64,000 nucleotides of DNA, from assembly GCF_001698225.1 (NCBI RefSeq), contig NZ_CP016594.1:868001-932000 (forward strand), written 5' to 3'. The notes beneath the pieces are model-generated. The model did no database searches, was not told the DNA's origin, and was given only the letters and a program-made list of their open reading frames with translations. Position 1 is the first letter of the stretch, and the number at the start of each line of letters is the position of its first letter. This document shows positions 42,936-51,983 of the stretch, in pieces. The DNA comes from Gordonia terrae. Its GTDB lineage: Bacteria > Actinomycetota > Actinomycetes > Mycobacteriales > Mycobacteriaceae. The position numbers and the translations under genes were made by a program.

Positions 42936-43589
42936 TCAGACCTCGAGGAGTACGAGGGCAGTGTCCGTCCACTGCGGCAGATGGGGGTCGCGCCGCGGGT
43001 CCCGGTGATCGAAGGCGTAGGCGAGGGCGACCCCGCGCATGCTGGTGAAGAGGATCTCGCGCAACTGCGCGTAGCGCGGGTGGCCGACCAGCTCGGGGCC
43101 CCACATCCGGTCGATGCTCGTTCGGATCACGCCCCCGAGGTGCCGCTCCACGGGAAGCAGCGCGCCGGCGATCCACTCGTTGGTCCGGGATGCGGTCCAG
43201 AGTTCGACCGCGGCCCAGAAATGTGGCTCGTGGAACGACATCCACATCATCTCGACGACGTTCGTGACCCTGGTGGAACCCGTGACGTGACCATCGATCT
43301 CGGCCACCGCGCGTGCCGTGGTCGCCGCCACCCGTTCGGCGGCGAGGTGTCGGGCGGCCGCCACGAGCAGGTCCTCCCGGGAGGGGAAGTGATGCAGTAA
43401 CCGGCCGCGCGAGACGCCCGCCCGTGCCTGGATCACCGACGTCGTCGCCCCGGCGAAGCCGTGCTCGATCAGGCAGTCGACGGCTGCTTCGAGAATGCGT
43501 CGCTGGCTGGTGATGGTCCGCTGTTCGCGGCGAGTGGGCGCCGTCTCGGCAGGTGCTGCCGTGCCGGCCGGTGCCTCGGGTGAACTCAC
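42936..43589 (-). CDS. TetR-family transcriptional regulator
   Basis: 217 aa, GTG start at 43589. HTH at residues 20-65: QRRILEAAVDCLIEHGFAG, ATTSVIQARAGVSRGRLLHH, FPSREDLLVAAARHL. A ligand domain follows with MMWMSFHEPHFWAAVELWTA. A perfect 20-bp palindrome directly upstream (43601-43620) is its likely operator. It lies between the XRE-TetR gene and the MHS transporter gene, all on one strand, so it could control the transporter. Ligand unknown. Confidence 0.88.
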   Translation of the reverse strand: MSSPEAPAGTAAPAETAPTRREQRTITSQRRILEAAVDCLIEHGFAGATTSVIQARAGVSRGRLLHHFPSREDLLVAAARHLAAERVAATTARAVAEIDGHVTGSTRVTNVVEMMWMSFHEPHFWAAVELWTASRTNEWIAGALLPVERHLGGVIRTSIDRMWGPELVGHPRYAQLREILFTSMRGVALAYAFDHRDPRRDPHLPQWTDTALVLLEV

Positions 43590-43600
43590 GATGCCAATAT

Positions 43601-43620
43601 ACAAGTCAGAGTTGACTTGT
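43601..43620. promoter_or_regulatory. TetR operator candidate
   Basis: Perfect inverted repeat acaagtca-gagt-tgacttgt, 11 bp upstream of the TetR start and touching the stop codon of the upstream XRE-TetR gene. It is in an AT-rich pocket that also offers a promoter. Confidence 0.75.
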
Positions 43621-44499
43621 TCACGACGCCGGCGGTTGGTATCGCATGATCCCCAGGGCGTAGTCCACGTATTCGGCTGCCAGTTGTTCCGGGGTGAGCC
43701 GACCGTCGGGCTGCCACCAGGTCGGCAGGGCCGTGCACATCGTGACGACGGCGCGTGCGGCGTCGTCGGGATGCGGTGGCCGGAAGTGTCCGAGGGCGCC
43801 CGCGGCGTGTACCTGCTCGTCGACCAGCGCTTGTTGGCGGTTTCGTCGGCGGCTGACGTTCCGCTGGTTGGACGGTTCGAGCGCTCGCACCTCGCTGGAA
43901 CCGAGAAATCCGAGCCGGCGGCGGTGCGTGTGGTAGAGCGCGAGGTTCTCCACGAGCGCACAGAACTTCCCGACGGCGTCGTCCTCGCTCGCCGCCGCGG
44001 CCGCGGCGCGCCATTCGAGATCCGCCATCGTGCGGTCGAGGATGTCGACCAGGATGAGCTGCTTGCTCGGGTAGTAGTTGTAGATCCCGGGCACCGACAT
44101 CCCGCACCGCGTGGAGATCCGTCGCATCGTCGTCCCGTGATATCCGACCGCCAGGAACTCCTCGACGGCGGCCAGCAGGATGGGGGAGAAGTCGAGCGGG
44201 CCGTACTGCCGCCAATCCCCGTGAACGACGGCCGCGTCCGGTGCGCCGGTCGCCACACGCCGCGGCACCGTGCCCTCGATGATCTGGGTGACGCCGACCC
44301 CGAGAGCTGCCGCGATCGCCTCGAGCCGATCGACGCGCAGGCCCGTTCTCCCGTTCTCGACCTGGCTCAGCGTCGCGGGACTCACGCCGATGGAGGCGGC
44401 CAACGACCGTAGACTCACCCCGGCGGCCTCGCGCGCTCGCCGGACCCGCACCCCGGCGGACCGGGCCGTACTGTCGTCGATCGGCTCTCCCCGGGACAC
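43621..44499 (-). CDS. XRE-TetR fusion regulator
   Basis: 292 aa from a GTG at 44499; upstream codons stay open but look non-conserved. Two DNA-binding domains: a Cro/C1-type helix-turn-helix at about 14-72 (RVRRAREAAGVSLRSLAASI, GVSPATLSQVENGRTGLRVD), then a TetR domain at about 98-150 (ILLAAVEEFLAVGYHGTTMR, RISTRCGMSVPGIYNYYPSK). The C-terminal ligand domain ends TPEQLAAEYVDYALGIMRY. This architecture occurs in other Mycobacteriales. It is divergent from clpC and upstream of the second TetR gene. Target unknown. Confidence 0.85.
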   Translation of the reverse strand: MSRGEPIDDSTARSAGVRVRRAREAAGVSLRSLAASIGVSPATLSQVENGRTGLRVDRLEAIAAALGVGVTQIIEGTVPRRVATGAPDAAVVHGDWRQYGPLDFSPILLAAVEEFLAVGYHGTTMRRISTRCGMSVPGIYNYYPSKQLILVDILDRTMADLEWRAAAAAASEDDAVGKFCALVENLALYHTHRRRLGFLGSSEVRALEPSNQRNVSRRRNRQQALVDEQVHAAGALGHFRPPHPDDAARAVVTMCTALPTWWQPDGRLTPEQLAAEYVDYALGIMRYQPPAS

Positions 44500-44797
44500 G
44501 CACCGCAGTTTAGGTTCTCCGGATGGGCCCGGGCGAGGAGGTGCGGGCCCGTCGGCGCCGCGTTCGCTCTCGGCGTAGCCGCCCGGGAACACCGCCCCGG
44601 CCAGCGCAGTTGTACTGTGCACATCCCCGCCGCATCGGTGGATCCATGCACTCTGCGCAGGCGTTAACTGCAGGTGCACCCGAGACGACCTCTAGAGTGG
44701 AAGCAGGCTGGTCGTCGTCTATCCGCACCGGTTGTCCTCCGGGACCTCCGAGGTGGTCTCCGCGGCGGCCGGGGCGCTAGCAATGTGAGGGAGAACA
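44500..44797. other. clpC upstream region
   Basis: 298 bp between the divergent XRE-TetR gene and clpC. No gene recognised. Near 44778-44797 it holds the clpC ribosome site (gagggag, 5 bp before the ATG). An outward-facing pair tgcac/gtgca flanks 44648-44686. I do not see a clear ClgR or heat-shock box. Confidence 0.4.
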
Positions 44798-47338
44798 ATG
44801 TTCGAACGGTTCACCGACCGCGCGCGTCGGGTTGTGGTTCTGGCCCAAGAAGAAGCGCGCATGCTCAACCACAACTACATCGGTACCGAGCACATCCTCC
44901 TCGGCCTCATCCACGAGGGCGAGGGCGTGGCCGCCAAGGCGCTCGAGTCGCTCGGGATCTCCCTGGAAGGGGTCCGCAGCCAGGTCGAGGAGATCATCGG
45001 CCAGGGCCAGCAGGCACCGTCGGGACACATCCCGTTCACCCCGCGCGCCAAGAAGGTGCTGGAGCTCTCGCTGCGCGAGGCCCTGCAGCTCGGCCACAAC
45101 TACATCGGTACCGAGCACATCCTGCTCGGCCTGATCCGTGAGGGCGAGGGCGTCGCCGCCCAGGTGCTGGTGAAGCTCGGCGCCGACCTCAACCGGGTCC
45201 GCCAGCAGGTCATCCAGCTCCTCAGCGGATACCAGGGCAAGGAGCCGCAGGAGGCGGGCACCGGCGGACGCAGCAGCGAGTCCGGCACCCCGTCGACCTC
45301 GCTGGTCCTCGACCAGTTCGGTCGTAACCTGACCGCCGCGGCCTCCGAGGGCAAGCTCGACCCGGTCATCGGCCGGGAGAAGGAAATCGAGCGTGTCATG
45401 CAGGTGCTCAGCCGCCGCACCAAGAACAACCCGGTGCTGATCGGTGAGCCCGGCGTCGGCAAGACCGCCGTCGTCGAGGGCCTCGCGCAGGCCATCGTCA
45501 ACGGCAAGGTCCCCGAGACCCTCAAGGACAAGCAGCTCTACACCCTCGACCTCGGTTCGCTGGTCGCGGGCAGCCGCTACCGCGGTGACTTCGAGGAACG
45601 CCTCAAGAAGGTGCTCAAGGAGATCAACACCCGCGGCGACATCATCCTGTTCATCGACGAGCTGCACACGCTCGTCGGCGCAGGTGCCGCCGAGGGCGCG
45701 ATCGACGCCGCCAGCATCCTCAAGCCGAAGCTGGCCCGGGGCGAGCTGCAGACCATCGGTGCGACGACCCTCGACGAGTACCGCAAGTACATCGAGAAGG
45801 ACGCCGCCCTCGAGCGTCGCTTCCAGCCCGTGCAGGTCGGCGAGCCGTCCGTCGAGCACACCATCGAGATCCTCAAGGGTCTGCGCGACCGGTACGAGTC
45901 GCACCACCGCGTCTCCATCACCGACGGTGCGCTGGTCGCGGCTGCGACGCTGGCCGACCGCTACATCAACGACCGGTTCCTGCCGGACAAGGCGATCGAC
46001 CTCATCGACGAGGCCGGTGCGCGGATGCGCATCCGCCGGATGACCGCGCCGCCAGACCTGCGGGAGTTCGACGACCGCATCGCCGATGCCCGCAAGGAGA
46101 AGGAAAGCGCGATCGACGCGCAGGACTTCGAGAAGGCCGCCAGCCTCCGTGACAAGGAGAAGCAGCTGGTCGCCGAGCGGGCCGAGCGTGAGAAGCAATG
46201 GCGCAGCGGCGACATGGACGTCGTGGCCGAGGTCGACGACGAGCAGATCGCCGAGGTCCTCGGCAACTGGACCGGTATCCCGGTGTTCAAGCTCACCGAG
46301 GAGGAGACCACCCGTCTGCTCCGCATGGAGGACGAGCTGCACAAGCGGATCATCGGCCAGGAGGACGCCGTCAAGGCGGTGTCGAAGGCCATCCGTCGTA
46401 CGCGCGCAGGCCTGAAGGATCCGAAGCGTCCGTCGGGCTCGTTCATCTTCGCCGGCCCGTCCGGCGTCGGTAAGACCGAGCTCTCCAAGGCGCTGGCGAA
46501 CTTCCTGTTCGGCGAGGACGATGCGCTCATCCAGATCGACATGGGCGAGTTCCACGATCGCTTCACCGCGTCGCGTCTGTTCGGTGCGCCTCCCGGATAC
46601 GTCGGCTACGAAGAGGGCGGCCAGCTCACCGAGAAGGTGCGCCGTAAGCCGTTCTCGGTGGTGCTGTTCGACGAGATCGAGAAGGCTCACTCGGAGATCT
46701 ACAACACCCTGTTGCAGGTCCTCGAGGACGGTCGCCTGACCGACGGTCAGGGTCGCACGGTCGACTTCAAGAACACCGTGCTGATCTTCACCTCGAACCT
46801 CGGTACCTCGGACATCTCCAAGGCCGTGGGCATGGGCTTCTCGTCGAGCGACGGCACCCAGTCGAACTACGAGCGGATGAAGCAGAAGGTCAACGACGAG
46901 CTCAAGAAGCACTTCCGGCCCGAGTTCCTCAACCGCATCGACGACATCGTCGTGTTCCACCAGCTCACGCGTGAGGAGATCATCCAGATGGTCGATCTCA
47001 TGCTGACGCGCGTGGAGGGTGCGTTGAAGAACAAGGACATGGCGCTCGAGGTCACCGACCGCGCGAAGTCGCTGCTGGCCAAGCGTGGGTTCGATCCGGT
47101 GCTCGGTGCACGTCCGCTGCGTCGGACGATCCAGCGCGAGATCGAGGACCAGCTCTCGGAGAAGATCCTGTTCGGCGACATCGCCCCCGGACAGATCGTG
47201 CTGGTCGACGTCGAGAACTGGGACGGCGAGGGCGACGGCGAAGACGCCCGGTTCGTCTTCACCGGCTCGGAGAAGCCGCGCATGGTTCCCGACGCACCGG
47301 TCGAGCTCACCAAGGCCGGCGAGGCCGACGCGAGCTGA
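44798..47338 (+). CDS. clpC: ClpC AAA+ unfoldase, ATPase of the Clp protease
   Basis: 846 aa, ATG with gagggag. It unfolds proteins and feeds ClpP1P2; essential in mycobacteria. N-domain with two ClpN repeats ([34 protein letters not shown] twice), a linker, AAA1 with GEPGVGKT and a DE(L/I)H-type Walker B in [12 protein letters not shown], the UVR/middle domain ([20 protein letters not shown]), and AAA2 with GPSGVGKTE and [20 protein letters not shown]. The ClpP-docking loop reads VGMGFSS. Length and order match M. tuberculosis ClpC1. The usual upstream neighbour lsr2 is absent here. Confidence 0.97.
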   Translation: MFERFTDRARRVVVLAQEEARMLNHNYIGTEHILLGLIHEGEGVAAKALESLGISLEGVRSQVEEIIGQGQQAPSGHIPFTPRAKKVLELSLREALQLGHNYIGTEHILLGLIREGEGVAAQVLVKLGADLNRVRQQVIQLLSGYQGKEPQEAGTGGRSSESGTPSTSLVLDQFGRNLTAAASEGKLDPVIGREKEIERVMQVLSRRTKNNPVLIGEPGVGKTAVVEGLAQAIVNGKVPETLKDKQLYTLDLGSLVAGSRYRGDFEERLKKVLKEINTRGDIILFIDELHTLVGAGAAEGAIDAASILKPKLARGELQTIGATTLDEYRKYIEKDAALERRFQPVQVGEPSVEHTIEILKGLRDRYESHHRVSITDGALVAAATLADRYINDRFLPDKAIDLIDEAGARMRIRRMTAPPDLREFDDRIADARKEKESAIDAQDFEKAASLRDKEKQLVAERAEREKQWRSGDMDVVAEVDDEQIAEVLGNWTGIPVFKLTEEETTRLLRMEDELHKRIIGQEDAVKAVSKAIRRTRAGLKDPKRPSGSFIFAGPSGVGKTELSKALANFLFGEDDALIQIDMGEFHDRFTASRLFGAPPGYVGYEEGGQLTEKVRRKPFSVVLFDEIEKAHSEIYNTLLQVLEDGRLTDGQGRTVDFKNTVLIFTSNLGTSDISKAVGMGFSSSDGTQSNYERMKQKVNDELKKHFRPEFLNRIDDIVVFHQLTREEIIQMVDLMLTRVEGALKNKDMALEVTDRAKSLLAKRGFDPVLGARPLRRTIQREIEDQLSEKILFGDIAPGQIVLVDVENWDGEGDGEDARFVFTGSEKPRMVPDAPVELTKAGEADAS

Positions 47339-47372
47339 CACCAGGTCCGTCTGAGCTGATCTGACACCACTG

Positions 47373-47407
47373 ACGGCGGCGTCACCCGACAAGGGTGGCG
47401 CCGCCGT
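47373..47407 (+). terminator. clpC terminator
   Basis: 15-bp stem (47373-47387 with 47393-47407) with one G-T pair and loop gacaa, 34 bp past the clpC stop, followed by tgtggtg. It separates clpC from the downstream hydratase gene. Confidence 0.8.
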
Positions 47408-47474
47408 TGTGGTGATTCCGGGACGGATTGACACAGGCGACGCGGAGTGTCCCAGCGCCCGATAGCATCGACCT

Positions 47475-48341
47475 GTGACGAGCGATACATCAGAGGTCGG
47501 GCGCAAGTCCCGGCAGGACCAGCCCACCATCACCGTCGAGCGGGACGGCGAGGTCGCGATCTTCCGGCTCAACCGGCCCGACCGGCTCAACGCCTTCACC
47601 CTGCAGATGGGTGAGGAGCTGCGAGCCGCGTTCGACGACACCGACGCCGATGACTCCGTCCGAGCGGTGGTGATCACCGGCAACGGACGCGCGTTCTGTG
47701 CGGGTGCGGATCTCGAGGCGGGCGGGTCGTCGTTCGACGCCTCGTCAGCTGTCGAGTCCGATGAGATTCCCGCGGACGAGGGCGGCAAGCTCACGCTGCG
47801 GATGTTCGCCTCGCTCAAGCCGATCGTGGTGGCCGTGAACGGGCCGTCGGCCGGTGTCGGCGTCACGATGACGCTGCCCGCCGACGTCCGGATCGCCTCG
47901 GAGGATGCGAAGTTCGGCTTCGTCTTCGCGGCGCGAGGCCTCGTACCCGAAGCCGCGTCGAGCTGGTTCCTGCCCCGGCTCGTCGGACTGCCGACCGCAC
48001 TGCAGTGGACGATCGGCGCCAAGATGGTCCCGGTCGCCGAAGCCCACGAGCGCGGACTGGTCCAGCAGGTGGTGCCCAAGGAGCAGGTCCTCGACACCGC
48101 GATCGCCGTCGCCCGCGAGATGACCGCGAACAGTGCGCCCGTCTCGGCGGCACTGACCCGGCAGCTGCTCTGGCGGATGGCCGGTGCGCCGAGCCCGCTC
48201 GACGCCCACCACGCCGACTCGAAGGCGATCTTCTACCGCGGGCAGTCCGGTGACGTGTACGAAGGCGTCATGTCGTTCCTGGAGAAGCGTCCGGCGACCT
48301 ACCCCAACACCGTCTCGGACGATCTGCCCGAGATCTTCTGA
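47475..48341 (+). CDS. Enoyl-CoA hydratase/isomerase family protein
   Basis: 288 aa, GTG start. Crotonase fold: VAIFRLNRPDRLNAFTLQMG, oxyanion segment AFCAGADLEAGGSSF, VNGPSAGVGVTMTLPADVRI, and FVFAARGLVPEAASSWFLPR with Glu at the catalytic position of many crotonases. A longer insert (SSFDASSAVESDEIPADEGG) follows the first motif. It is probably a fatty-acid or dienoyl-CoA type hydratase/isomerase. Converges with a small membrane protein gene, 4 bp apart. Confidence 0.88.
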   Translation: MTSDTSEVGRKSRQDQPTITVERDGEVAIFRLNRPDRLNAFTLQMGEELRAAFDDTDADDSVRAVVITGNGRAFCAGADLEAGGSSFDASSAVESDEIPADEGGKLTLRMFASLKPIVVAVNGPSAGVGVTMTLPADVRIASEDAKFGFVFAARGLVPEAASSWFLPRLVGLPTALQWTIGAKMVPVAEAHERGLVQQVVPKEQVLDTAIAVAREMTANSAPVSAALTRQLLWRMAGAPSPLDAHHADSKAIFYRGQSGDVYEGVMSFLEKRPATYPNTVSDDLPEIF

Positions 48342-48345
48342 CCAT

Positions 48346-48720
48346 TCAGTCGAGGGTCCCGGCCTGGCTGCCGATCTCGAGTACCACGAAGATCATCACC
48401 AGCTGGATGGCGCAGCACCACGCTGCGGCCGGCCACGCCGGGAGTCCTCGGCGCACGCGGCGGACGACGAGGGTCACCGACACCGCCAGCAGCACGATCG
48501 CGGACCCGATGCCCACCCCGACGGCCACCTCGGTCCAGACCGGACTCCCGCACGCCTCGTAGGCGCACGCGTCGGTGACGAATGCCGTCAGCGCCGCGGC
48601 GGCGACCGTGATCAGTGCCAAGACGGCGTGCACCAACCCCAGCGTCACCGACGCGAACGCGTCGAGGGTCGACACGGGCGACGACGGTGGGGGATTCTCG
48701 GCGGTCTCCTCGGTGGGCAT
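48346..48720 (-). CDS. Small membrane protein of unknown function
   Basis: 124 aa from the ATG at 48720. Three hydrophobic segments: about 20-45 (FASVTLGLVHAVLALITVAA), 58-82 (VAVGVGIGSAIVLLAVSVTL) and 92-115 (WPAAAWCCAIQLVMIFVVLE). The first loop holds two cysteines (TDACAYEACGSPVW). No family recognised. Its promoter would lie in the gap before the 39-codon frame at 48902. Confidence 0.6.
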   Translation of the reverse strand: MPTEETAENPPPSSPVSTLDAFASVTLGLVHAVLALITVAAAALTAFVTDACAYEACGSPVWTEVAVGVGIGSAIVLLAVSVTLVVRRVRRGLPAWPAAAWCCAIQLVMIFVVLEIGSQAGTLD

Positions 48721-48901
48721 CCGCCGAAGATAGCGTCGGACATTCTCCCGCGGGACCGGCTCGCGGTGAAAAAGTCCTGCAAACAGCCCGTGTGAACTGG
48801 GTGAACATCCGAACACGCCGGACATAAACGGTGGCAGTGCTCATCGACCGCGGTTATCGTGGCGACAGAGCAGGCCAGACCAACGAGAGGAGGTGACGCA
48901 G

Positions 48902-49021
48902 ATGTTGATGGGTGACAAGGCTTTCGCCGGCGAGTGGCGGACGGCCCCATCCGAGCGTCGATGCGGACTGAAATCCGACGGCAGGCCCGGACCGATCACA
49001 TCACGCGTCACCAGTTCCTGA
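48902..49021 (+). CDS. 39-codon upstream ORF/leader peptide before the HNH gene
   Basis: Begins MLMGDKAFAGEWRTAPSERR and ends TSRVTSS. The ribosome site ggaggtga (48889-48896), five bases before the ATG, is a perfect match to the 16S anti-Shine-Dalgarno sequence and the strongest I see in the window. The stop is 55 bp before the HNH start. The peptide is basic with a single Cys and no membrane segment. A real small protein or a regulatory leader are both possible; composition alone does not decide. The rest of the 48721-49076 gap shows no other gene. Confidence 0.5.
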   Translation: MLMGDKAFAGEWRTAPSERRCGLKSDGRPGPITSRVTSS

Positions 49022-49076
49022 GGTCATGAACCTCGGTGGTCGGCGCACTCACTCGCCCACGCATCGAGGAGCTGTC

Positions 49077-49574
49077 ATGACCATCTTCGTCACCAATGCC
49101 GGACTGCAGATCCTGGCGCGCGTCACCTGGCGTCGTGCGGCCGTCCTGCTGACCACCGAGGTCGCGCGGAACGTCGAGGGCACCCCGCTGGTTCGCGTCG
49201 TCCATTCCCCGACGCTGTCGCTGCCCATTCACAAGGTGGTGGCGATCAAGCGAGATGCCTACCGCCCGTTCGCCGGTAAGACGATGGACTCGTATGCGTC
49301 GAACGCGACCATCCTGCGCCGTGATCAGTGGATCTGTGCGTACTGCGACGGACCGGCAGACACCGTCGACCACATCGTCCCGGTGTCGCAGGGCGGCCCG
49401 AGCACGTTCGGCAATCAGGTCGCGGCATGCAAGTCCTGCAACGGGTTCAAGGCCAACCGGACGCCACGCAAGGCGGGGATGGCCCTGCGTCACGCACCGT
49501 TCGTCTACGACCCCTGGGCGGCGGACCAGAAAGAGGTGTGGGAGATGTTCACCCTGCATCCGAAGACCGATTGA
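49077..49574 (+). CDS. HNH endonuclease-family protein
   Basis: 165 aa from the ATG at 49077 with gaggag upstream. The C-terminal half is an HNH domain with the two zinc CxxC knuckles (WICAYCDGPADTVDHIVPVS and VAACKSCNGFKANRTP), the catalytic His in DHI, and Asn in FGNQVAACKSC. The N-terminal half (1-80: LARVTWRRAAVLLTTEVARN and SLPIHKVVAIKRDAYRPF) is shared with a chromosomal HNH family common in actinobacteria, so this is not an intron or phage nuclease. Role unknown, perhaps DNA repair. Preceded by the small frame at 48902. Confidence 0.87.
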   Translation: MTIFVTNAGLQILARVTWRRAAVLLTTEVARNVEGTPLVRVVHSPTLSLPIHKVVAIKRDAYRPFAGKTMDSYASNATILRRDQWICAYCDGPADTVDHIVPVSQGGPSTFGNQVAACKSCNGFKANRTPRKAGMALRHAPFVYDPWAADQKEVWEMFTLHPKTD

Positions 49575-49604
49575 GGCTGACGCCGATTCGTTGACGACCC
49601 GTGA

Positions 49605-50264
49605 TCAGGTCGGCAGCGGGTCGGCGCCGCGCTCCTTGAGCAGCATCGTCATCACCCCGATCTCGTCGCCCTGGTCGCCGATCATCATGAGCGCCAGGTC
49701 TTTTGTCGCGGAGCCGGAACGCGCGTCGTTGTAGGCCGCCTGGGCCATCGACATGCCGCCGCGATGGTGGCGGATCATCAACTGCAGGAACAAGATCTCC
49801 GCCTCGTCCGGTGGCAGCGTGGAGAGCCGGCCGACCTCGTCGATGCTGGCCATGCCCGGCATCGGCGGACGGGAGTCGTCGGGTCCGGCGCCGTGGTGGG
49901 AGTGCCCGCCGGACATCCAGGACATCGGCTCCGCCGCGGTGATCGGCTGGTCGAACCACTGCAGCCAGCCTCGCATGGTCGCGGTCTCGGCGGTCTGCGT
50001 GTACACGATCCGGTCGGCGACACCGCGGATCTGCGGTGTGACCCCGGGTACCGCGCCGATCGTCCGCGACATCAGGATGGCCTGGTCGTGATGCGTCGAC
50101 ATGTCCTGGGCGAAGCCGATGTCCGACAGGCTCATCGCGGAGGAGTCGTGGTCGCGTCCCGGCCACACCGCACCGATGACGACGCCCATGGTGACGAGCA
50201 GGGCGGCGGTGACGCCGAGGACAGCCGCCCGCACCAGCGGGACGCCGGGCCGACGACTGCTCAT
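49605..50264 (-). CDS. DUF305 protein (membrane-anchored, His/Met-rich)
   Basis: 219 aa, start overlapping the stop of the upstream propeller gene (ATGA). One N-terminal membrane helix (VPLVRAAVLGVTAALLVTMG), then DUF305, a ferritin-like four-helix fold. Conserved motifs are DIGFAQDMSTHHDQAILMSR and FLQLMIRHHRGGMSMAQAA. Extra Met/His clusters occur between (MSWMSGGHSHHGAG, PPMPGMA). Members are often near copper or other metal-handling genes; metal binding is plausible, but the partner gene here is not a copper oxidase. Confidence 0.85.
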   Translation of the reverse strand: MSSRRPGVPLVRAAVLGVTAALLVTMGVVIGAVWPGRDHDSSAMSLSDIGFAQDMSTHHDQAILMSRTIGAVPGVTPQIRGVADRIVYTQTAETATMRGWLQWFDQPITAAEPMSWMSGGHSHHGAGPDDSRPPMPGMASIDEVGRLSTLPPDEAEILFLQLMIRHHRGGMSMAQAAYNDARSGSATKDLALMMIGDQGDEIGVMTMLLKERGADPLPT

Positions 50265-51847
50265 CCGATCGAGGAGTTCTGGTCCGGCGGCGGGGTGTAC
50301 ACCGCGGGACTCAGCTGCAACACCTGGAAACCGCCGTCGGAACAGGTGACCCGCAGCTCGTTGCCCCGGAACTCCGGCGGGGACATGCACCAGTCGGTCG
50401 ACATGTCGCCGCCGACGACCATTCCGCTACGCGGACCGACCATCTCGTTCAACCGGACCTTGCCGTTCGCGATCGACATCCCGAGACTGAGGAATTCGAC
50501 GGCGGGCACACCCAGCAGCGAACCGACGACGTGCGGCGAGTTGGGTGTCTCCAGCAGGGTGGTGCCGGTACGGGCCGGCGGGTTGTAGTAGGCGATCTCG
50601 CGAATCCGGTCGAGGTCGCGGATGTCGAAGACTCGGATGCCCGACGACTCCCAGCCGCATGCCAGGGCGGTGGGATCGTTCGGCCGGTCGACCGCGCAGT
50701 AGTGCGGATTGCTGCTGAACAGCGAACCGCCGGTCGACGACCGCAGGTTGGTGTCGAGGTTCTCCGGGAGATTGATCTCGAGTTTGATCTGCGCGGTGTA
50801 GCGGGGTTTGTTCACCCTCGTCACGTCGAAGATCTTCACCCCGCCGGAGCCGGCCTCGTCCGCGGTGACGATGTGCGGCCGGCCGCGGTAGGTGATCGGG
50901 ATCGAATGCTGGTTGAGCTGGCCGTCGGGCCACAGATACGCGGCGATGTGGGGGACCTGGGGGTGCGGCCGTCGGCGCTGGACGTCGCTGATGTCGAGCA
51001 CGGTCACCCCGGCCATGTTGGACAGGAACATCCGATTGCCGTCCGGCGAGACGCCGAAGCCGTGCCCGAGAAACGAGTGGAGCCCCTGCCAGATGACGCG
51101 GGGCGACCGGGGCTCGGCGATGTCGATGGCGCTGAGGTGACCGGGGAAGACGCCGGAGGCCCAGTAGGTGCGGCCGTCGGGGGAGAAGCCGCCCTCGTGC
51201 GAGGTGAACGGGAGTGGCGTCGACGTGCCCGGTCCCCTGTTGAGGAGTTTGGGGCGGGCGCAGTCGGAGATGTCGTACACGGCGAAGAAGCCGCCGCCCC
51301 ACAGCAGCGGCACCGAGGTCGCGGCGAGGAGCTTGCGTTCCTTGTTGACCTTCAGGGTCTCCCAGGTGCCGCCGCGCATCGCCGGGTCGGTCAGCGAGCC
51401 GACCACTCGCGGTGCGCGGGGGTTCGAGGCGTCGATGACCTGAACGCCCGGCGGGTTCACCCAGTTGTTCCCGGGGAACAGGCTGCCGGTGTAGCTGCAG
51501 TGCTCGAAGTTCGCCGACACGATGCCACCGCCCGCGCCGCGCACCCCGCCGAGTCGCGTGATGTTGCAGCGGTAGCCGCGCATGCTGCGTCCGGACAGGC
51601 GATCCTCGGCGCTGACGTCACCCTGCAGGCCCGGTTCGGGTTGCGACCCTGGGCCACACTCGGCCTGGGGAACCGACACCTCGGAGATGTCGGGGAACAG
51701 GTGGTTGGCCGCCTGTGCGGGTGCGGCGACCAGCATCGTGGCGAGGAGTGTCGCGCCGGCGGCGAGACACGTGACGGCGCGGGATCGTCGGCGCCATCGC
51801 CCTGCCGGGCGGGCCGAAACGTGCGCGTCGAATCGAACTGGCATCAT
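50261..51847 (-). CDS. Secreted LVIVD-type beta-propeller protein
   Basis: 528 aa with a Sec signal peptide (basic RRRSRAV, hydrophobic CLAAGATLLATMLVA, cleavage at AQAAN). The mature part has seven or so propeller-like segments in the LVIVD style: GVQVIDASNPRAPRVVGSL, FFAVYDISDCARPKLLNRG, HLSAIDIAEPRSPRVIWQG, GVTVLDISDVQRRRPHP, GVKIFDVTRVNKPRYTAQI and GIRVFDIRDLDRIREIAYY. Several cysteines suggest disulfides. No enzyme motif. Overlaps the DUF305 gene by ATGA, so the two likely work together outside the membrane. Confidence 0.8.
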   Translation of the reverse strand: MMPVRFDAHVSARPAGRWRRRSRAVTCLAAGATLLATMLVAAPAQAANHLFPDISEVSVPQAECGPGSQPEPGLQGDVSAEDRLSGRSMRGYRCNITRLGGVRGAGGGIVSANFEHCSYTGSLFPGNNWVNPPGVQVIDASNPRAPRVVGSLTDPAMRGGTWETLKVNKERKLLAATSVPLLWGGGFFAVYDISDCARPKLLNRGPGTSTPLPFTSHEGGFSPDGRTYWASGVFPGHLSAIDIAEPRSPRVIWQGLHSFLGHGFGVSPDGNRMFLSNMAGVTVLDISDVQRRRPHPQVPHIAAYLWPDGQLNQHSIPITYRGRPHIVTADEAGSGGVKIFDVTRVNKPRYTAQIKLEINLPENLDTNLRSSTGGSLFSSNPHYCAVDRPNDPTALACGWESSGIRVFDIRDLDRIREIAYYNPPARTGTTLLETPNSPHVVGSLLGVPAVEFLSLGMSIANGKVRLNEMVGPRSGMVVGGDMSTDWCMSPPEFRGNELRVTCSDGGFQVLQLSPAVYTPPPDQNSSIG

Positions 51848-51983
51848 CGCATCCCCCGATCGTGATCTGAGTCACGCTAGCGGGCGGGGTGAGACGACAC
51901 GGCGGAATCGTCGAATCGGCCCCGACGCAGACAACCGGCCCGGGATCGCCGGACCGGCTGTCGATGGAGGGGATGGAACCCGG

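Noticed and set aside
44777..48097. 1106-codon open frame antisense to clpC
   Set aside because: High-GC codon use leaves the opposite strand free of stops. clpC has full domain coverage on the plus strand; the antisense product has biased composition and no motif.
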